A program made the translations under genes and the position numbers. DNA of 64,000 nt from RHKX01 sp963743875 (lineage in GTDB: Bacteria > Actinomycetota > Thermoleophilia > Solirubrobacterales > 70-9). The DNA lies in contig CAVURM010000002.1 of assembly GCA_963743875.1 (NCBI GenBank), positions 248,001 through 312,000 on the forward strand. Reading direction: 5' to 3'. The notes beneath the pieces were generated by a model that ran no database searches, was not told the origin of the DNA, and saw only the letters and a program-made list of their open reading frames with translations. Within the stretch, counting starts at the first letter, position 1. Every line of letters begins with the position of its first letter. Below are positions 25,078 through 34,366 of the stretch, piece after piece.

Positions 25078-26232
25078 TCATACGGTCGAAGTCTCCGACT
25101 GGGGGGCGACCGCCTCGGCGGCCTCGTCGTCCTCGGCGCCCTCGTCGATGATGTAGAGGTTGAGCTCGATGTTGCTCTCCTCAGCGCGCTCGTAGATCCG
25201 CTTGACGTGGTCCTGCGCATCTCCCGGCAGCTTGTGGTGGACGCCCGGGATCAGCTTCGGGATCGAACGCATCTTGCCGGTGCGGATCCCGCGGACGGCC
25301 GTCGGGATCGACTCGAAGAGGCCCTTGATCGACCCCAGCCTGGGCATCAACTTGCCCTTGATCCCCGGGGCGAACGACTCCTGCAGCAGGCCGGACTCGT
25401 CGAGCGTGCCCTTCTTCTCGATGATCTTCACGAACGCGAGCTCATGGCGGCGGCCGTTGTTGACGTCGTCGATGTTGTGCACGTCGCCGGCGAGGCGCCG
25501 TAGTCGCATGATCTGGTTCATCGGCGCAACGCCCTTGGGGCAGGCGTCGATGCACGAGAAGCAGTGGGTGCAGTCGTACATGCCGTGGGGATCGTTGGCC
25601 AGGTCGAAGAGCCGCTCGGTCGTCTGCCCGTCGCGAGGGTCGCCCACGAACCGGTAGGCCTTCGCCAGGGCCGCCGGGCCGATGAAGTCGGGGTCGGCCT
25701 CCATCGACAGACACGACGAGACGCAGGCGCCGCACTGGATGCAGGCGACCGATTGGGTCACGTCGACCATCGACTCGGGCGGAACGATGTACTCGCGCTC
25801 CGGCGGCGGGCCGTCGGGCAGCAACCATGGGGTCACGCGGCGGAACTTCTCCCAGTGCGTCGACTCCATGTCGGTCACCAGGTCCTTGATCACGGGCATG
25901 TTGCCCATCGGCTCGACCGTGATCTCGACCGGCTTGCCGTCGTCCGACCGCGATAGCCGGGCTGCCTCCTCGGCCGCTTCGCCGAGCTGGGTCTTGCAGG
26001 CGAGCGTGGATTGGCCGTTGATCTTGACGCCGCACGAGCCGCAGATTGCGGCGCGGCAGGAGCAGCGGACGGCGATCGTCCCGTCTTGGTCGTTCTTGGC
26101 CTGCAGGATGCCGTCGAGCACCGAGAGGGTCGGGTCGAGATCGACGTCGAAGGTCTCCCAGTAGGCGCCTCGAGTTTCGTCGGCCGCAGCCTCGGGCTGG
26201 TAGCGGCGGACCTTGAGGGTGTATGCGGACAT
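25078..26232 (-). CDS. sdhB: Succinate dehydrogenase/fumarate reductase iron-sulfur subunit, extended
   Basis: 384 residues, about 130 more than usual SdhB. The N-terminal 2Fe-2S domain has RCSCRAAICGSCGVKING (near residue 55). The ferredoxin domain has CIQCGACVSSC and CTHCFSCIDACPKG. The extra C-terminus (from about residue 250, RHELAFVKIIEKKGTLDESG) resembles HdrC/GlpC-type electron-transfer subunits. It passes electrons from SdhA to the HdrB-like subunit. It is directly joined to sdhA (start one base after its stop). No cytochrome b anchor gene is nearby. Confidence 0.93.
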   Translation of the reverse strand: MSAYTLKVRRYQPEAAADETRGAYWETFDVDLDPTLSVLDGILQAKNDQDGTIAVRCSCRAAICGSCGVKINGQSTLACKTQLGEAAEEAARLSRSDDGKPVEITVEPMGNMPVIKDLVTDMESTHWEKFRRVTPWLLPDGPPPEREYIVPPESMVDVTQSVACIQCGACVSSCLSMEADPDFIGPAALAKAYRFVGDPRDGQTTERLFDLANDPHGMYDCTHCFSCIDACPKGVAPMNQIMRLRRLAGDVHNIDDVNNGRRHELAFVKIIEKKGTLDESGLLQESFAPGIKGKLMPRLGSIKGLFESIPTAVRGIRTGKMRSIPKLIPGVHHKLPGDAQDHVKRIYERAEESNIELNLYIIDEGAEDDEAAEAVAPQSETSTV

Positions 26233-27921
26233 CTAGTAGGTCCTCTCCTGCGGTTGCCAATCGGTGATCGTCACCGGCGAGTAGCTGATCTTCGGTCCAT
26301 CGCCGTTCTTCGACACATCGATGTGCTTGAGCCACTCATCGTCGTTGCGCTCCGGGTAGTCGGTGCGGTATTGGGCGCCGCGGCTCTCCCGGCGTTCGAG
26401 GGCCGACATGCAGCAGGCCTCGGCGTTGTCGAGCATGTTCTGCAGCTCGAGCGCCCCGAGCACGTCCTGGTTGAAGACGGTGCCGCGGTCGTCGATGTAG
26501 GCGGACTTCGCCTCCTCCTTGAGCCGTTGCACGATCTCGAGCGCGCTCTGGATGCCCTCTTCGTCCCGGAATACGGCGACCTTCGCGTCCATCGTCGCGC
26601 CGAGCTCAGCCTTGATCTCGGAGACCCGGCGGCCGCCCTCGTGCTCGCGGGCGATCACGGACCGGATCCGGTTCTCCTCGTCGGAGAGCAGAGACCTCGA
26701 GACCGAATCGTATCCACGGCCCTTGGCATGCTCGGCTCCGTCCTCGCCGCAACGACGGCCGAAGATCAAGGTGTCCAGCAGGGAGTTGGCCCCGAGGCGG
26801 TTGCCGCCGTGGACCGAGACGCAAGCGACCTCGCCGGCCGCATAGAGGCCGGGAATGTTGGTGCGGCCCCAGATGTCGGTCTTGACGCCGCCCATCGTGT
26901 AGTGGTTGCCGGGCTTGATGTGGATCGGCTCGCGGGTGATGTCGACGCCGGCGAAGTCGCGACCGACGAGGACGATCTCTCGCAGGGCCTCGTGGATCCG
27001 CTGACGGGGAACGACGGTGACGTCGAGGGCAACGGTGCCGTCGGGGAAGCCGCGGCCCTCGTTGATCTCGGTCTGCTCGGCGCGGGACACGACGTCGCGG
27101 GAGGCAAGTTCCATCTTGTTCGGCGCGTAGCGCTCCATGAACCTCTCGCCCCTGGCGTTGAGCAGGTGGGCGCCCTCTCCGCGAGCGCCCTCGGTGATCA
27201 GAAAGCCCTTACCCGCCAGCGTGGTCGGGTGGTACTGGATCATCTCCATGTCCATCAGGTTCGCGCCGGCCCGGTAGGCCATCGCGATCCCATCGCCGGT
27301 GCAGATGAGCGCATTCGTCGTCGGCTGCCAGATCTGCCCGTTTCCGCCGGTCGCGAGGATCACGCTCTTCGCCTTGAACAGCTGCATCGAGCCGTCCTTG
27401 ATGTTGCGGGTGACGGCGCCGACGCACTTGCCCTCTTCGTCGATCGCGAGCTCGGTCGTGAACCACTCCTCGTAGCGATCGATCTGCTCGGAGTACTTCA
27501 TCAGCTGCTCGTAGAGCACGTGCATGATCGCCTGGCCGGTGATGTCGGCCACGTAGTAGGTGCGGGCCACGGAGGCGCCGCCGAAGGCGCGGGTCCCGAG
27601 CTCCCCCTTCTCGTTGCGGTGGAAGGTGACGCCGATGTGCTCGAGGTGGAGCAGTTCGTCGGGGGCCTCGCGACACATCACCTCGATCGCGTCCTGGTCG
27701 CCCAGGTAGTCGGAGCCCTTGATCGTGTCGAATGCGTGCGACTCCCAGGAGTCGTCTACGGCGAGCGCTGCGTTGATTCCACCCTGCGCCGCATTGGAAT
27801 GCGAACGGATTGGGTGGACCTTGCTGATGATTCCGACCGAGACGCCGCTCTCGGCCGCTGACAGCGCTGCGCGTTGCCCGGCGAGTCCGGCTCCGATCAC
27901 CAATACGTCGTGTTCAGGCAC
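26233..27921 (-). CDS. sdhA: Succinate dehydrogenase/fumarate reductase flavoprotein subunit
   Basis: 562 residues from GTG. The Rossmann FAD motif VIGAGLAGQRAALSAAE is followed by the flavin-linking histidine region HPIRSHSNAAQGGINAAL. Substrate-site marks are TGGNGQIWQPTTNA, ITEGARGEGAHLLNARGERF, HYTMGGVKTD and HGGNRLGANSLLDTLIFG. It oxidises succinate in the TCA cycle. It is the first gene of the leftward sdh operon and diverges from the DsbA gene across 146 bp. Confidence 0.96.
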   Translation of the reverse strand: MPEHDVLVIGAGLAGQRAALSAAESGVSVGIISKVHPIRSHSNAAQGGINAALAVDDSWESHAFDTIKGSDYLGDQDAIEVMCREAPDELLHLEHIGVTFHRNEKGELGTRAFGGASVARTYYVADITGQAIMHVLYEQLMKYSEQIDRYEEWFTTELAIDEEGKCVGAVTRNIKDGSMQLFKAKSVILATGGNGQIWQPTTNALICTGDGIAMAYRAGANLMDMEMIQYHPTTLAGKGFLITEGARGEGAHLLNARGERFMERYAPNKMELASRDVVSRAEQTEINEGRGFPDGTVALDVTVVPRQRIHEALREIVLVGRDFAGVDITREPIHIKPGNHYTMGGVKTDIWGRTNIPGLYAAGEVACVSVHGGNRLGANSLLDTLIFGRRCGEDGAEHAKGRGYDSVSRSLLSDEENRIRSVIAREHEGGRRVSEIKAELGATMDAKVAVFRDEEGIQSALEIVQRLKEEAKSAYIDDRGTVFNQDVLGALELQNMLDNAEACCMSALERRESRGAQYRTDYPERNDDEWLKHIDVSKNGDGPKISYSPVTITDWQPQERTY

Positions 27922-28067
27922 GTGGGCATCCTATGTGGTCGAAGGGGTCGGCGGCTCCCCCGAATCCCGATTGCGAAGGTCGGTCTTTGATGATCCCCGA
28001 TTGCCCGCTTGAGGTTCTCTTGAACCGCGAGACGTATCACTGCCGGCATGTATCGTGAGGCCGCGGA

Positions 28068-28829
28068 ATGAGTTCGAGAACAGAGAGCAAGCAGGCGGCC
28101 CGCGAGGCGCGTGAGGCTGCCGAGCAGGAGGCTGCCGGCAAGGCCCGGCGCCAGCGCATCTGGGCCATCGTCGGCGGCTCGGTTCTACTGGCCGCTGTCG
28201 TCGTCGTCGCGCTGATCCTCCTCAGCAGCAGCGATTCCGACAACGGGGGAAGCACCGGTGACGTGACCGTCTTCGACGGCATTCCGCAGAAGGGCATCGC
28301 CCTCGGCGACCCCGACGCTCCGGTGACGATGGTCGAGTACGCGGACATGCAGTGCCCCTTCTGCAGGGACTACACCCAGGACGTGCTGCCCGATCTGGTC
28401 GAGAAGTACGTCAAGTCCGGCGACCTGCGGATGGAGCTGAACCTGTTGACGTTCATCGGGCCCGATTCGTCGAGCCTCGCCGGAGCGGCGTACGCGGCCT
28501 CCGAAGAGGATCGGATGTGGCAGTTCACCGACGTGGCCTACGCCCGTCAGGGCACGGAGAACTCCGGATACGCCGATGCAGCTTTCATCGATTCGGTGTC
28601 GGAGGCAGCCGGACTCGACCCCGAGCAGGTCAACTCCGCCAGTGGATCCGAGGCGGTGGCGCAGCAGATCGCCGAAGCGAGCACAGCGGCTCAGGATGCG
28701 GGCATCTCCTCGACGCCGGGGTTCCAGATCGGCCCGACCGGCGGCGAGCTGACGACCCTCGACGTCGCCCAGCTCGAAACGTCCCAGTTCGAGGACGCGA
28801 TCGACCAACAGCTCGCCGCGGCCAAGTGA
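28068..28829 (+). CDS. Membrane-anchored DsbA-family thiol-disulfide oxidoreductase
   Basis: 253 residues. A basic, coiled-coil-like N-terminus (residues 1-30) leads into one membrane span (about 32-55), then an extracytoplasmic thioredoxin fold with the CPFC active site near residue 96. The conserved cis-Pro is in SSTPGFQIG near residue 218. It introduces disulfides into secreted proteins, reoxidised by the VKOR encoded 24 bases downstream. Confidence 0.92.
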   Translation: MSSRTESKQAAREAREAAEQEAAGKARRQRIWAIVGGSVLLAAVVVVALILLSSSDSDNGGSTGDVTVFDGIPQKGIALGDPDAPVTMVEYADMQCPFCRDYTQDVLPDLVEKYVKSGDLRMELNLLTFIGPDSSSLAGAAYAASEEDRMWQFTDVAYARQGTENSGYADAAFIDSVSEAAGLDPEQVNSASGSEAVAQQIAEASTAAQDAGISSTPGFQIGPTGGELTTLDVAQLETSQFEDAIDQQLAAAK

Positions 28830-28853
28830 CCTCGGCCAAGTGATTCATCCGAG

Positions 28854-29291
28854 GTGACCCGCCCATGGGCTGATCGGCCCTCGCTGGTCGCCTGGGTTCT
28901 GACCCTGGCGGGGCTCGGGGTGGCCGGCTACCTCACCTTCGTCCACTACGAGGGGATCGCACCGGTCTGCACCTCGGGCGGATGCGAGCGGGTTCAGGCC
29001 TCCAGCTACGCCGAGATCGGAGGGATCCCGGTCGCCCTGCTGGGCCTGGCCGGCTGGGTGATGATCGGGATCTCGCTCTGGATCAGGGGGGACGCCGGAA
29101 GGGTGTTGACCTTCACGCTGGCCCTGATCGGTTTCGGCTTCAGCATCTACCTCACCTATCTTGAGATATCGGTGATCGACGCGATCTGCCAGTGGTGCCT
29201 GGCAAACGCGATCCTGATGTCCGGGGTGTTCGTGGCCTCGATCGTCAGGTTGACGCGTCTCGAAGGGCCCGACCGACCTGCTCCAGCGTGA
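28854..29291 (+). CDS. Vitamin K epoxide reductase (VKOR) family protein
   Basis: 145 residues from GTG, four membrane spans. The loop cysteines are in VCTSGGCERVQAS (residues 42-54), and the active-site pair is CQWCLANA near residue 112. It reoxidises the DsbA-type partner just upstream using quinone, replacing DsbB as in most actinobacteria. The 3' end overlaps the convergent protease gene by 47 bases. Confidence 0.93.
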   Translation: MTRPWADRPSLVAWVLTLAGLGVAGYLTFVHYEGIAPVCTSGGCERVQASSYAEIGGIPVALLGLAGWVMIGISLWIRGDAGRVLTFTLALIGFGFSIYLTYLEISVIDAICQWCLANAILMSGVFVASIVRLTRLEGPDRPAPA

Positions 29292-30417
29292 TCACGCCCG
29301 CCAGCCGTCCGTCGGCGTCGACCGCCGCCAGCGCGCCGAGGCGACGTAGCTCGAGGTTGGCGAGCAGGGTCTCGATCGGTTCGTCGAAGGCGACCGTCTG
29401 CACGCTGGAGCCCGAGGGATCGAGGATCTCCGACACCGTCTGACTCGTTCGGCTGGTCTCCGGCACGGCATCGGCCGTGCCCCGGTTGAGCAGACCGAGG
29501 AAGCGCTGGCCGGCGTCGACGACCGGAAACCAGGGCCACCGGTATCGCAGGAAGTACTCGTCGAGTGCCCTGTCGACTGTGGTCCCCGCCGGGATCGAGA
29601 CCGGCTCGGAATCCATCACATCGGCGACGCGGATGTCCCCGAGCTGGGTGTTCAGCTTGCTTCGGTTCGCCGTCGCTCGAGCCGAGCCGCCGAGCATCCA
29701 GCCGATCAGCGCGAGCCAGACCCCGCCGAACAACGCGCCGGAGAGTGCGAGCAGAATCCCGATCGCGATGAACGCGTAGGCGAACCCCTGTCCGAGCCGG
29801 GCCGCGAACAGCGTTCCCTTCTCCCGGTTCTTGGTCAGCCTCCAGGCGATCGCCCGGACGATCCGGCCGCCATCGAGCGGAAAGGCCGGAAGCAGGTTGA
29901 AGAGCAGGATGGCGCCGTTGATGTTCGCCAGCCAGGCGAGCACCGCAACCGAGGCCGAGATCTGCGCGTTGTCATTGAACGCGGCGGCCTCCCAGAAGGT
30001 GTTGCCGTCGACCGCGAACCCGACGGCGAGGCAGAACACGGTGATCGCCAGCGTCACGGCGGGTCCGGCGGCGGCGATCCTGAATTCCGCTCCCGGAGTC
30101 TCGGGCTCGCGATCGAGCGATGCGATCCCGCCGAACATCCACAGCGTTATCTGCGAGATCCCGATCTTGTTGCGAAGCGCGATCAGGGCGTGGCCGAGCT
30201 CGTGGAGGAGGATAGAGGCGAAGAAGCCGAGAGCGCTGAGCACCGCGAGCGTGTACGGCTCGATCGAATCCTGAGAGCCGCCGAGCAGGTCCCGGTAGTA
30301 GCCGGAGAGCAGCCAGATGATCAGGAACAGGACGAAGAACCAGCTCCAGTCGACCCCGATCGGGATCCCCTTGACCGTCAATAGAGTGAATCGGCTGCGT
30401 TCGGGCATCGGGACCAT
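29245..30417 (-). CDS. Site-2 protease family (M50) membrane peptidase with CBS domains
   Basis: 390 residues, with a second possible ATG at 30408. Six membrane spans; zinc motif HELGH near residue 72 and the second-site motif LLPAFPLDGGR near residue 178. Two CBS domains follow (about 255-385, DSEPVSIPAGTTVDRALDEY). It cleaves transmembrane substrates, and the CBS pair probably senses adenosine nucleotides. The C-terminal 16 codons overlap the convergent VKOR gene. Confidence 0.92.
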   Translation of the reverse strand: MVPMPERSRFTLLTVKGIPIGVDWSWFFVLFLIIWLLSGYYRDLLGGSQDSIEPYTLAVLSALGFFASILLHELGHALIALRNKIGISQITLWMFGGIASLDREPETPGAEFRIAAAGPAVTLAITVFCLAVGFAVDGNTFWEAAAFNDNAQISASVAVLAWLANINGAILLFNLLPAFPLDGGRIVRAIAWRLTKNREKGTLFAARLGQGFAYAFIAIGILLALSGALFGGVWLALIGWMLGGSARATANRSKLNTQLGDIRVADVMDSEPVSIPAGTTVDRALDEYFLRYRWPWFPVVDAGQRFLGLLNRGTADAVPETSRTSQTVSEILDPSGSSVQTVAFDEPIETLLANLELRRLGALAAVDADGRLAGVITLEQVGRALRDAST

Positions 30418-30438
30418 CTTAGGTAGGCGTGCGAATGC

Positions 30439-30464
30439 GCCCGCCCACGGCGGCGCGGGCGGGC
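30439..30464 (-). terminator. Hairpin terminator after crotonase gene
   Basis: GCCCGCCC (30439-30446) pairs with GGGCGGGC (30457-30464) around a 10-base loop, directly after the minus-strand stop codon at 30465. Confidence 0.6.
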
Positions 30465-31271
30465 CTAGGAGGGATCGTCGAAGTCGGCGGGCTCCCCGCC
30501 CATTCCCGCCCCGACGGCCTTGACCTGATTCGGTGAGCCGAGCAGTTGGCGCTGGAGCTCCTCCTCGAGGGCCAGCGATTCGGCGGCCGGCAGGTTCCAG
30601 CCCCGCTCGAGTAGATCCTTACTGCGTCGCGTGGCGTCGGGGGAGAGGGAGGCGATCTCCGCCGCAAGCGCACGGGCGGCGGGCAGCGGGTCCTCCTCCA
30701 ATCGCGTCGCGAGGCCGATCCGGACCGCCTCCTCCGCGTCGAGGATGCGAGCGGTCAACACCAGTTCCTTGGCGACGTCGTAGCGGACGAGCCGCGGCAG
30801 CGACCTGGTGATCCCCATGTCGGGGATCAGGCCCCAATAACCCTCGCGGATCGAGACCCTCGAGCCGGGGGCGATGATCCTGACGTCGGCGCCGAGTGCG
30901 ATCTGGGCGCCGCCGCCGATGCAGTTGCCGTGGATCGAGGCGATCACCGGTGGCGCCAGGGTCTGCCATCCGTAGGCGACTCGCTGGGCCAGGTTGGCCG
31001 CCTCGCCCTCCCGGCGGGCGAACATCTCCTCGACCGGACGCCCCTCGGAGACGAAGCTCATGATGTCGAGGCCCGAGCAGAAGCTCTTGCCCTCGCCGTG
31101 CAGGACGACGGCCCGGACCGACGGGTCCGCGGCGACCTCGTCGATCGCGGCGTTGATCCCCTCGAACATCGCGTAGTCGAGGGCGTTGTGCTTTTCGGGA
31201 CGGTTGAGGGCGACCTCCGCGATGTGGTCGGCGATCGTGACGTTGACTCGCGTGGCTGTTTCGACGCTCAT
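30465..31271 (-). CDS. Enoyl-CoA hydratase/isomerase (crotonase) family protein
   Basis: 268 residues. Crotonase marks are ALNRPEKHNALDYAMFE, the oxyanion-hole loop EGKSFCSGLDIMSF near residue 65, and IHGNCIGGGAQIALGADVRI near 112, where the classical Glu positions read Gly-Ala-Gln and GYWGLIPDMG. The residue change suggests isomerase, hydrolase or another crotonase activity rather than plain hydration. It acts on acyl-CoA in the cytoplasm. Its ATG overlaps the upstream acyl-CoA dehydrogenase stop by 4 bases. Confidence 0.88.
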   Translation of the reverse strand: MSVETATRVNVTIADHIAEVALNRPEKHNALDYAMFEGINAAIDEVAADPSVRAVVLHGEGKSFCSGLDIMSFVSEGRPVEEMFARREGEAANLAQRVAYGWQTLAPPVIASIHGNCIGGGAQIALGADVRIIAPGSRVSIREGYWGLIPDMGITRSLPRLVRYDVAKELVLTARILDAEEAVRIGLATRLEEDPLPAARALAAEIASLSPDATRRSKDLLERGWNLPAAESLALEEELQRQLLGSPNQVKAVGAGMGGEPADFDDPS

Positions 31272-32965
31272 CGAACCTCCTGAGCGTGAACCGCGTGGCG
31301 ATCGATGATCGCTGCGGTGTCGATCCCTTTCGGCAGGGTGCCGAAGACGTTGCCCCAATCGCGATCGAGCCGGGTCGCGCAGAACGCATCCGCCGCGGTC
31401 GGGTCGCCGAAGCGGACGATCAGCGAGCCCTGCAGCGCGAGAGCCATTCGCTCGACGAGGCGCCGGGCTCGTGACTCGAGTTGCTCGGGGTCGGCGAGCT
31501 CGCGACGCAGGTCGCCGATCGCGACATCGAGGCGTGGGTCGGCGCCGGCCGCCGCATCGACCTCGGCGAGGAACGGCTCGAGGACGGCCGGCTCCTTGGC
31601 CATCGCCCGCAGGGCATCGAGCGCCTGGACGTTTCCCGAGCCCTCCCAGATCGATTGCAGCGGGGATTCGCGGAACAGTCGCGGCATTCCAGATTCCTCG
31701 ACGTAGCCGTTGCCGCCGAAGCACTCGAGCGCTTCGACCGCGTGTTCGGGGGCGCGCTTGCAGGTCCAGTACTTGAGCACGGGTGTGGCAATCCGGCGGA
31801 TCAGGTTCGCGCATTCGTCGCCGGCGTGCGCCTCGTCGAACTGCCGGGCGAGCCAGGCGCTCGAGATCGTGGCCGCCTCCGACTCGATCGCGAGGTCGGC
31901 GAGTACGTTCTTCATCAGCGGTTGCTCGGCCAGCTCCCGGCCGAACGCTGATCTGTGCCGGGCATGCCAGATCGCGTTGGCGGTGGCGGCGCGCATCCCT
32001 GAGGTGGAGCCGATCGTGCAGTCGAGTCGCGTGTGGCTGACCATCTCGATGATCGTCGCCACGCCACGCCCCTCCTCGCCGACGAGCTGCGCCCAGGCGC
32101 CGCGGAACTCGACCTCGCCGGAGGCGTTCGAGCGATTCCCGAGCTTGTCCTTGAGGCGCTGGACGTGGAAGCGGTTGCGCTCCCCGTCGGGAGTCCAGCG
32201 CGGCAACAGAAAGCAGGAGATGCCGCCCTCGGCCTGCGCGAGCACCAAGAAGGCGTCGCACATCGGTGCCGAGCAGAACCACTTGTGGCCGGTGAGCGCG
32301 TACGCGGCTCCCGGGCCGCCGCCGTTCTCCGCGATCGCCACCGTGGTGTTGGCCCGGACGTCGGAGCCGCCCTGCTTCTCGGTCATCGCCATCCCGCAGA
32401 GGGCGCCGGCTTTGTCGGGCGCCGGCGCCGAGCGGCCGTCGTAGTCGAGCGAGAGGAAGCGTGGCTCCCATGCCGCTGCGATCTCCGGTTGCTGGCGCAG
32501 GGCCGGAATCACCGAGTAGGTCATCGAGATCGGACAGCCCGTACCCGCCTCGGCCTGCGACAGGCACATGAAGGCCGCCGCGCGGGCGACGTGCGCGCCC
32601 GGCTGGGGTTCACGCCAGGGCAGCGCGTGCAGGCCGTGGGAGACGTGCATGGCCATCAATTCGTGCCAAGCGGGATGGAACTCGATCTCGTCGACCCGGT
32701 TGCCGAAACGGTCGTGGGTCCGGAGCTTCGGTGGGTTCTCGTTGGCCAGCTTCCCGAGCTCGATCGTCTCCGCCCGACCGGCGATCTCACCGACGGCGCG
32801 GATCGTGTCGATCGCAAAATCGCCGCCCTCGCGGGAGACGGCTTCGACCAGCGGCCGGTCGGAATCGAAGACGTTGTAGCCGACGAGCGGCGCGGACTGG
32901 TTGGTGACCTCGTGGGTCGAAGGGCCTCCCGGGCCGGCGGCGCCGTGCTTCTCAACCGTGCTCAT
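31268..32965 (-). CDS. AidB-like acyl-CoA dehydrogenase
   Basis: 565 residues from ATG 32965 (GTG at 32971 is possible). The length and MTEKQGGSDVRANTT near residue 200 are typical of the AidB/isovaleryl-CoA dehydrogenase subgroup. The flavin site continues with GHKWFCSAPMCDAFL, and LECFGGNGYVEESGMPRLFR is near residue 420. It oxidises acyl-CoA; AidB itself also binds DNA and responds to alkylation, which cannot be judged here. It forms a two-gene unit with the crotonase. Confidence 0.88.
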   Translation of the reverse strand: MSTVEKHGAAGPGGPSTHEVTNQSAPLVGYNVFDSDRPLVEAVSREGGDFAIDTIRAVGEIAGRAETIELGKLANENPPKLRTHDRFGNRVDEIEFHPAWHELMAMHVSHGLHALPWREPQPGAHVARAAAFMCLSQAEAGTGCPISMTYSVIPALRQQPEIAAAWEPRFLSLDYDGRSAPAPDKAGALCGMAMTEKQGGSDVRANTTVAIAENGGGPGAAYALTGHKWFCSAPMCDAFLVLAQAEGGISCFLLPRWTPDGERNRFHVQRLKDKLGNRSNASGEVEFRGAWAQLVGEEGRGVATIIEMVSHTRLDCTIGSTSGMRAATANAIWHARHRSAFGRELAEQPLMKNVLADLAIESEAATISSAWLARQFDEAHAGDECANLIRRIATPVLKYWTCKRAPEHAVEALECFGGNGYVEESGMPRLFRESPLQSIWEGSGNVQALDALRAMAKEPAVLEPFLAEVDAAAGADPRLDVAIGDLRRELADPEQLESRARRLVERMALALQGSLIVRFGDPTAADAFCATRLDRDWGNVFGTLPKGIDTAAIIDRHAVHAQEVR

Positions 32966-33054
32966 CGCCACGAACTATCTCAGAGCGGGCGCTCGCTAGG
33001 GTGCGGCCGGACCGACGAAAGATGCGCGGAAAGGCCCCGAAAGGCTAGGTACCT

Positions 33055-34269
33055 ATGTCAACGATCAAAGTCGAGAACCCGATCGTCGAGCTCGATGGCG
33101 ACGAGATGACCCGGATCATCTGGTCATTCATCAAGGAGCAGCTGATCCTGCCCTATCTCGACATCGATCTGAAGTACTACGACCTCGGCATCGAGAGCCG
33201 CGACGCGACCTCCGATCAGGTCACCGTCGACGCCGCGAACGCGATCAAGCAGTTCGGGGTCGGGGTCAAGTGCGCGACGATCACCCCAGACGAGGCCCGG
33301 GTGGAGGAGTTCGGCCTCAAGGAGATGTACCGCTCTCCGAACGGGACGATCCGCAACATCCTGGGCGGCGTCATCTTCCGCGAGCCGATCGTGATCTCGA
33401 ACGTCCCCCGGCTCGTACCCGGCTGGACGAAGCCGATCGTGATCGGCCGCCACGCCTTTGGCGACCAGTACCGCGCTGAGGACATGGTCGTTCCCGGCGA
33501 GGGCAAGCTGACTCTCACCTTCACTCCGAAGGACGGCACCGAGCCGATGGAGATAGACGTCTTCGACTTCCCGGGCGGCGGCGTTGCGATGGCGATGTAC
33601 AACCTCGACGACTCGATCCGGGACTTCGCCCGCGCGTCGCTGCGGTACGGGCTCAACCGCGACTACCCGGTCTACCTGTCGACCAAGAACACGATCCTCA
33701 AGAAGTACGACGGGCGCTTCAAGGACCTCTTCGCTGAGGTCTACGAGGCCGAGTTCAAGGCCGAGTTCGAGGCCAAGGGCCTGACCTACGAGCACCGTCT
33801 GATCGACGACATGGTCGCCGCGGCGATGAAGTGGGAGGGGGGGTATGTCTGGGCCTGCAAGAACTACGACGGCGACGTTCAGTCCGACACCGTTGCCCAG
33901 GGTTTCGGCTCACTCGGACTGATGACCAGCGTTCTGATGACCCCCGACGGCAACACGGTCGAGGCGGAGGCCGCCCACGGGACCGTCACCCGCCACTACC
34001 GCGAGCATCAGAAGGGCAATCCGACCTCCACCAACCCGATCGCCTCGATCTTCGCCTGGACCCGAGCCCTCGGCGCCCGCGGACGGATCGACGGCACCCC
34101 CGAGGTGCAGGCCTTCGCCGAGACGCTCGAGCGCGTCTGTATCGAGACGGTCGAAAGCGGCAGGATGACCAAGGACCTCGCCCTGCTGATCGGCCCCGAC
34201 CAGGCATTCCAGACGACGCAGGAGTTCCTGGCCTCGATCGACGAGAACCTGCGGGCCGCGATGGGCTAG
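33055..34269 (+). CDS. icd: NADP-dependent isocitrate dehydrogenase, eukaryote-like type
   Basis: 404 residues. The N-terminus NPIVELDGDEMTRIIW, substrate loop SPNGTIRNILGGVIFREPI, and TVEAEAAHGTVTRHYREHQK with TSTNPIASIFAW place it in the homodimeric IDH subfamily shared with eukaryotes. It converts isocitrate to 2-oxoglutarate. A TAGGGT box at 32997-33002 may be its -10. It is next to mdh with a 275-base spacer. Confidence 0.96.
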   Translation: MSTIKVENPIVELDGDEMTRIIWSFIKEQLILPYLDIDLKYYDLGIESRDATSDQVTVDAANAIKQFGVGVKCATITPDEARVEEFGLKEMYRSPNGTIRNILGGVIFREPIVISNVPRLVPGWTKPIVIGRHAFGDQYRAEDMVVPGEGKLTLTFTPKDGTEPMEIDVFDFPGGGVAMAMYNLDDSIRDFARASLRYGLNRDYPVYLSTKNTILKKYDGRFKDLFAEVYEAEFKAEFEAKGLTYEHRLIDDMVAAAMKWEGGYVWACKNYDGDVQSDTVAQGFGSLGLMTSVLMTPDGNTVEAEAAHGTVTRHYREHQKGNPTSTNPIASIFAWTRALGARGRIDGTPEVQAFAETLERVCIETVESGRMTKDLALLIGPDQAFQTTQEFLASIDENLRAAMG

Positions 34270-34366
34270 GTCGGGCGAGTCGCTGGGTGGAACCCGCTTG
34301 AGGGTCCTGCGGGTGGTCGCGCTGAGAGGAGGGGCTCCTGAGCGTTCTCGGCACGCGAACGATCTC

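Noticed and set aside
26011..27861. A 616-codon plus-strand frame opposite sdhA/sdhB
   Set aside because: It is antisense to clear SdhA/SdhB coding sequence; long open antisense frames are common at this GC content.
28000..28067. Possible riboswitch or second tRNA in the sdhA-dsbA gap
   Set aside because: No cloverleaf or known aptamer core could be drawn; only a TATCGT box and short repeats (GATTGC) are seen.
30465..32567. A 700-codon open frame covering the crotonase gene and running on
   Set aside because: Only the first-called part (30465-31271) matches crotonase. The rest reads the acyl-CoA dehydrogenase gene in the wrong frame and is Arg/Gly-rich, as expected of GC-rich shadow frames.
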